Below are positions 61,121 through 64,000 of a stretch of DNA of 64,000 nt, one piece after another (position 1 is the stretch's first letter; each line of letters opens with the position of its first letter). Location of the stretch: the NCBI GenBank assembly GCA_002968845.1, contig PVBG01000006.1:1-64000 (forward strand), given 5' to 3'. Both the position numbers and the translations under genes were made by a program. The notes below the pieces were generated by a model that was not told where the DNA came from, ran no database searches, and worked only from the letters and a program-made list of their open reading frames with translations. The stretch comes from Neorhizobium tomejilense. GTDB lineage: Bacteria > Pseudomonadota > Alphaproteobacteria > Rhizobiales > Rhizobiaceae.

Positions 61121-62182
61121 ATGGTTGACTATCACTATCTGGGGCGTAGTGCCCTGAAGGTCTCGCCGCTGACGCTGGGAGCCATGATGTTCGGCAACCA
61201 GACGCCGGACGACGTCGCCTTCCGCATCATCGACAAGGCGCATGAACAGGGGATCAATTTCATCGATAACGCCGACGTCTACCACAACGGCAAATCGGAG
61301 CAGGTGGTCGGGCGCGGTATCAAGAAGAACCGCGACAGCTGGGTGGTGGCGACCAAGTTCGTCAACTCCCACAACAAGGGGCCGAACCTGGGCGGCTATT
61401 CCCGCAAGTGGGTCTACCAGACGGTCGAGAATTCGCTGCGCAATCTTAATACCGACTATATCGACATCCTCTACTTTCACCGTGCCGTTTTCGATGCGCC
61501 CCTGGACGAGCCGGTCCGGGCGATCGCCGACCTGATCAAAGCCGGCAAGCTGCGTTATTTCGGCGTGTCGAACTTCCGCGGCTGGCGTATCGCGGAAGTC
61601 GCGCATCTCGCCGACCAGCTTGGCATCGACCGGCCGATCGCCAGCCAGCCGCTCTACAACATCGTCAACCGGACGGCTGAAGCCGAGCAACTGCCGGCCG
61701 CTGCCGCCTACGGTCTCGGGGTCGTCTCGTACAGCCCGCTGGCGCGTGGTGTTCTCACCGGCAAATATAATGTCGGAGAAACCCCAGCCGCCGATACCCG
61801 CGCAGGCCGCGGGGACAAGCGCATGCACGACGTGGAGTTCCGCGAGGAATCGATCGGCATCGCCAAACAGATCGCCGCGCATGCGCAGGCCAAGGGTATT
61901 TCGCCTACCGATTTCGCATTGGCCTGGGTGCTCAACAACAAGCTGATCACCTCGGCGATCGCCGGCCCACGCACCGAGGAGCAGTGGGATGCCTATATCC
62001 GCGCACTCGACGTGAAGCTCGATGCGGAGGATGAAGGGCTCGTCGACCGGCTGGTTGCGACCGGCCATTCGTCCACGCCGGGCTTCACTGACCCGGGTCA
62101 TCCGGTCGAAGGTCGCGTACCCCGCTCGGCTGCCGCATCCGGCGAAGTCATTCCGCTCGCCCGTCCCCAGCGCGTTGCCTGA
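61121..62182 (+). CDS. aldo/keto reductase
   Basis: A 353-residue NADPH-dependent oxidoreductase. The catalytic tetrad is readable: Asp and Tyr in FIDNADVYHNGKSEQVVGRG, Lys in WVVATKFVN and His in DILYFHRAVFDAP. The NADPH site includes VVSYSPLARGVLTGKY and SAIAGPRTEEQWDAY. It starts at ATG 61121 after TAAGGGAG, 17 bp after the DppF-like gene. It is the last gene of the transporter operon and probably acts on a carbonyl intermediate of the imported compound. Confidence 0.92.
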   Translation: MVDYHYLGRSALKVSPLTLGAMMFGNQTPDDVAFRIIDKAHEQGINFIDNADVYHNGKSEQVVGRGIKKNRDSWVVATKFVNSHNKGPNLGGYSRKWVYQTVENSLRNLNTDYIDILYFHRAVFDAPLDEPVRAIADLIKAGKLRYFGVSNFRGWRIAEVAHLADQLGIDRPIASQPLYNIVNRTAEAEQLPAAAAYGLGVVSYSPLARGVLTGKYNVGETPAADTRAGRGDKRMHDVEFREESIGIAKQIAAHAQAKGISPTDFALAWVLNNKLITSAIAGPRTEEQWDAYIRALDVKLDAEDEGLVDRLVATGHSSTPGFTDPGHPVEGRVPRSAAASGEVIPLARPQRVA

Positions 62183-62226
62183 TCAGGGACGGAGCCCGGC
62201 CGACGGATAAAACTCTTGAAGAGGAA

Positions 62227-62250
62227 GGCCCCGGATTTCGGTCCGGGGCC
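62227..62250. terminator. bidirectional hairpin between convergent genes
   Basis: GGCCCCGGA (62227-62235) and TCCGGGGCC (62242-62250) form a perfect 9-bp GC stem with a TTTCGG loop between the aldo/keto reductase and the amidohydrolase genes. There is no long U-tract on either strand. Confidence 0.6.
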
Positions 62251-62266
62251 CCGCCGTCTGCCAAGT

Positions 62267-63220
62267 CTATTCGGCCGCTTGGGCTTGCGCCTCTCGAAAC
62301 CCGAGCAGGCGTCTGGCATTGCCGCCGGCCACAAGGCGTGCTTCCGTCTCGCTCAGACCGGCCTCAGCGAGGCTGGCGGCGAGGGTCTTCCTGTCGAGTG
62401 CCGCCAGGATCGGCCAGTCGGTGCCCGCCAGCACTCTTTCTGCGCCAAAGAAACCGCTCAGCGTGCGGATGACAGCGGGGTCGTGCCCCATCGTGTCGAA
62501 ATAAATGTTCGGCCGATTGCCCGCGGCTCTCTCCGCACGTCCATAGATGCCGCCGCGCGCCGCCTGAACGATCGCGCCAAGGCCAAGGGTCGCAAAGATG
62601 AGGTGAAGGTCCGGCAAGTCGTCGAGCAGCGGCGACTGGATGACCGACAGGAAGGCGATGCCGTTCATCAGCCCGCGGCCAAGGGAATTGCCGAGCGTGC
62701 CGGCGCCTGCGATCAGCACCTGCGAATTCGGATGGGCGACCGGGTGTACGAAGACGGGCACCTTGTAGCGTGCGGCAACTTCGAGGGTAGGCCTGACAGA
62801 CGGATCGGCCAGGAATTTGCCGTCGCGCGAAGAATCGATCACGAGGCCCGACAGGCCGAGTTCGCCGATTGCGCGTTCGGCTTGGCGCGCACCTTCTTCA
62901 CCGCTGAACGCGTCGGTGACGGCAAAGCCGACCAGCGACTGGTCGTAATGGGAGATGGTGGCAAGCCAGTTATTTGCCTCGCGAACCGCGGCAGGATCGA
63001 CAGGTCCCTCGGCACCGAACAGGCTTTCGATCGTTGCGGTGACAATCGCGAGCGATACTCCGGCCGCCTGGAACTCATCCACCAGCGCCTGCGGCGTGGT
63101 GATCTTGCGATAAAGATCGGGAGTAAAGCCGCTGGCGGGTTTGGCATATTGGCCGCCAGGTCCCCAGGCCGGCGGCCAGAGATGCGTATGAATATCGACG
63201 ATATCGAGCGGCGTGGTCAT
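62267..63220 (-). CDS. amidohydrolase 2 family protein
   Basis: A 317-residue metal-dependent hydrolase/decarboxylase of the ACMSD-like amidohydrolase family. The metal motif at the N-terminus is DIVDIHTHLWPPAW, later VPVFVHPVAHPNSQVL gives the central His, and RVLAGTDWPILA the Asp. The start MTTPLDIVDIHTH is at ATG 63220, overlapping the upstream LLM gene stop by 4 bp; a longer frame lies in that gene and was rejected. Members hydrolyse or decarboxylate aromatic acids and lactones. Here it may open or trim the carbon skeleton left after sulfur removal. Confidence 0.88.
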   Translation of the reverse strand: MTTPLDIVDIHTHLWPPAWGPGGQYAKPASGFTPDLYRKITTPQALVDEFQAAGVSLAIVTATIESLFGAEGPVDPAAVREANNWLATISHYDQSLVGFAVTDAFSGEEGARQAERAIGELGLSGLVIDSSRDGKFLADPSVRPTLEVAARYKVPVFVHPVAHPNSQVLIAGAGTLGNSLGRGLMNGIAFLSVIQSPLLDDLPDLHLIFATLGLGAIVQAARGGIYGRAERAAGNRPNIYFDTMGHDPAVIRTLSGFFGAERVLAGTDWPILAALDRKTLAASLAEAGLSETEARLVAGGNARRLLGFREAQAQAAE

Positions 63221-64000
63221 TCCGCGGCTACCTTTCTGGCTTCGCGTTCGGCAATCCCGGCTTTCACGAGCGGCACCACATCGCGCCCGTAAGTGACGGT
63301 GTCTTCTGTCGGATAGAAGCCGCGCACGAGAAAGTTCGAGACGCCGGCGTCGTAATAGTCGAGGATCGCGTCGGCCACCTGTTCGGGCGTCCCGACCAGT
63401 GCGGTGGAATTGCCGCCGGCGCCGCTTGCTTCTGCAACCTCGGTCCAAAGCCGCTTGTCGAGCACCTTGCCGCGTTTGGCCGCTTCGCGCAGACGCACCG
63501 ACCCGACATTCGAGGGCAGCTTTTCGCCATTGCCGCCGGCCACGCGGGCGACTTGCGATTTCACCTTTTGCAGGATATCGGCGGCTTTTTCCCAGGCAGC
63601 GTCCTCCGTCTCGGCAACAACGGTCCGGAAGGCGAGCGTGAAGCGGATGTCGCTCGCCGCGCGGCCGTTGGCAACGGCTGCGGCACGCACCTTGGCGATC
63701 GTCTCACGCGCGCCGTCCAACGGTTCGCCCCAGAGAGCGTAGATATCGGCATGCTTGCCGGCGACCGCGATCGCGGCATCGGAGGAACCGCCGAAGGAGA
63801 TCGGGATGCGCGGCTTCTGGTATGGCTTCACCTGGCTGAAGGCGCCCTTGAACTTATAGAAGCGGCCTTCGTGGTCGAAGGGCTGGTTGCTTTCCCAGAC
63901 CTTCTTCAGCACGGTCAGATATTCATCGGTGCGGGCGTAACGGGTATCGTGGTCCTCGAAATCGCCGTCGCGGGCCTGGTCGGCATCCGATCCGCCGGTG
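63217..64000 (-). CDS. LLM flavin-dependent monooxygenase, SsuD-like, cut by window end
   Basis: The C-terminal 260 codons of a luciferase-like monooxygenase; its start lies beyond the window. At the edge the frame reads TGGSDADQARDGDFEDHDTR, then YARTDEYLTVLKKVWES and FDHEGRFYKFKGAF. This is the hallmark region of alkanesulfonate monooxygenase (SsuD) relatives. ISFGGSSDAAIAVAGKHADI and LVGTPEQVADAILDYYDAGV follow. SsuD-type enzymes release sulfite from sulfonates with reduced FMN. Its stop overlaps the amidohydrolase start (ATGA), so the two are co-translated. Substrate not determined. Confidence 0.88.
   Translation of the reverse strand, partial: TGGSDADQARDGDFEDHDTRYARTDEYLTVLKKVWESNQPFDHEGRFYKFKGAFSQVKPYQKPRIPISFGGSSDAAIAVAGKHADIYALWGEPLDGARETIAKVRAAAVANGRAASDIRFTLAFRTVVAETEDAAWEKAADILQKVKSQVARVAGGNGEKLPSNVGSVRLREAAKRGKVLDKRLWTEVAEASGAGGNSTALVGTPEQVADAILDYYDAGVSNFLVRGFYPTEDTVTYGRDVVPLVKAGIAEREARKVAAE

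Overview
The window looks like a piece of a Rhizobiales genome, most likely Rhizobiaceae (Rhizobium/Neorhizobium/Agrobacterium-like). It is GC-rich, packed with ABC uptake systems and LysR, LacI and GntR regulators, and it carries matAB, an intracellular PHB depolymerase and a rhizobial-type intergenic palindrome. The dense accessory catabolism and three IS traces would suit a secondary replicon or a genomic island; the replicon type is inferred, not shown. I saw no tRNA, rRNA or CRISPR array.

Left end (1-7 kb): a degraded zone. An enolase-superfamily gene and a LysR gene each carry a +1 frameshift in a short homopolymer. There is also a carboxylesterase tail, a scrap of IS5-type transposase and an intact DUF6880 gene. 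An intact MmgE/PrpD gene with a divergent LysR gene follows. From 7.8 to 11.5 kb lies a molybdate transporter. modA is separated from modBC by two tandem paralogous small exported proteins, and similar ATAT-N8-ATAT palindromes precede both modA and modB. A HigBA-like toxin-antitoxin pair follows.

Middle (12-43 kb): (a) 12.3-19.6 kb, a sugar-type ABC importer co-oriented with one polypeptide that joins a glycerophosphodiester phosphodiesterase to a LacI-type repressor, then an inositol-monophosphatase-family enzyme. I infer uptake and cleavage of a glycerophosphodiester. (b) 20.6-26.1 kb, a LacI regulator, a 16-bp perfect palindrome, an amino-acid-type ABC importer, a 2-hydroxyacid dehydrogenase and a small ferredoxin-fold-like protein. 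(c) 26-30 kb, a VOC protein, an AraC regulator, tryptophan 2,3-dioxygenase, a GST-like protein and PHB depolymerase. (d) 30.5-43.8 kb, matAB, then a UGSC-type protein with a Cys-x-x-Cys motif, a thioredoxin-reductase-like flavoprotein, a GntR regulator and a ferric-type ABC importer. Nitroreductase, M24 peptidase and Rrf2 genes follow. Related TTGCATACGA-like boxes lie before matA and before the UGSC gene.

Right end (44-64 kb): a cluster whose enzyme set resembles the Dsz (4S) organosulfur desulfurisation route. It holds a DszA-like LLM monooxygenase, a DszC/SfnB-like acyl-CoA-dehydrogenase-fold protein and two DszB-like proteins without signal peptides. Both DszB-like proteins keep the Cys/His/Arg residues of the DszB active site. 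Accessory oxidoreductases, an oligopeptide-type ABC importer (permeases and ATPases at 57-61 kb, binding protein at 45 kb), an aldo-keto reductase, an amidohydrolase and an SsuD-like monooxygenase cut by the window edge complete it. An FAD-monooxygenase gene in this cluster is split by a 2.6-kb IS1595-family element. The element has 26-bp perfect terminal repeats, an 8-bp target duplication, two passenger genes and a transposase that seems to need a +1 frameshift at AGG-AGG.
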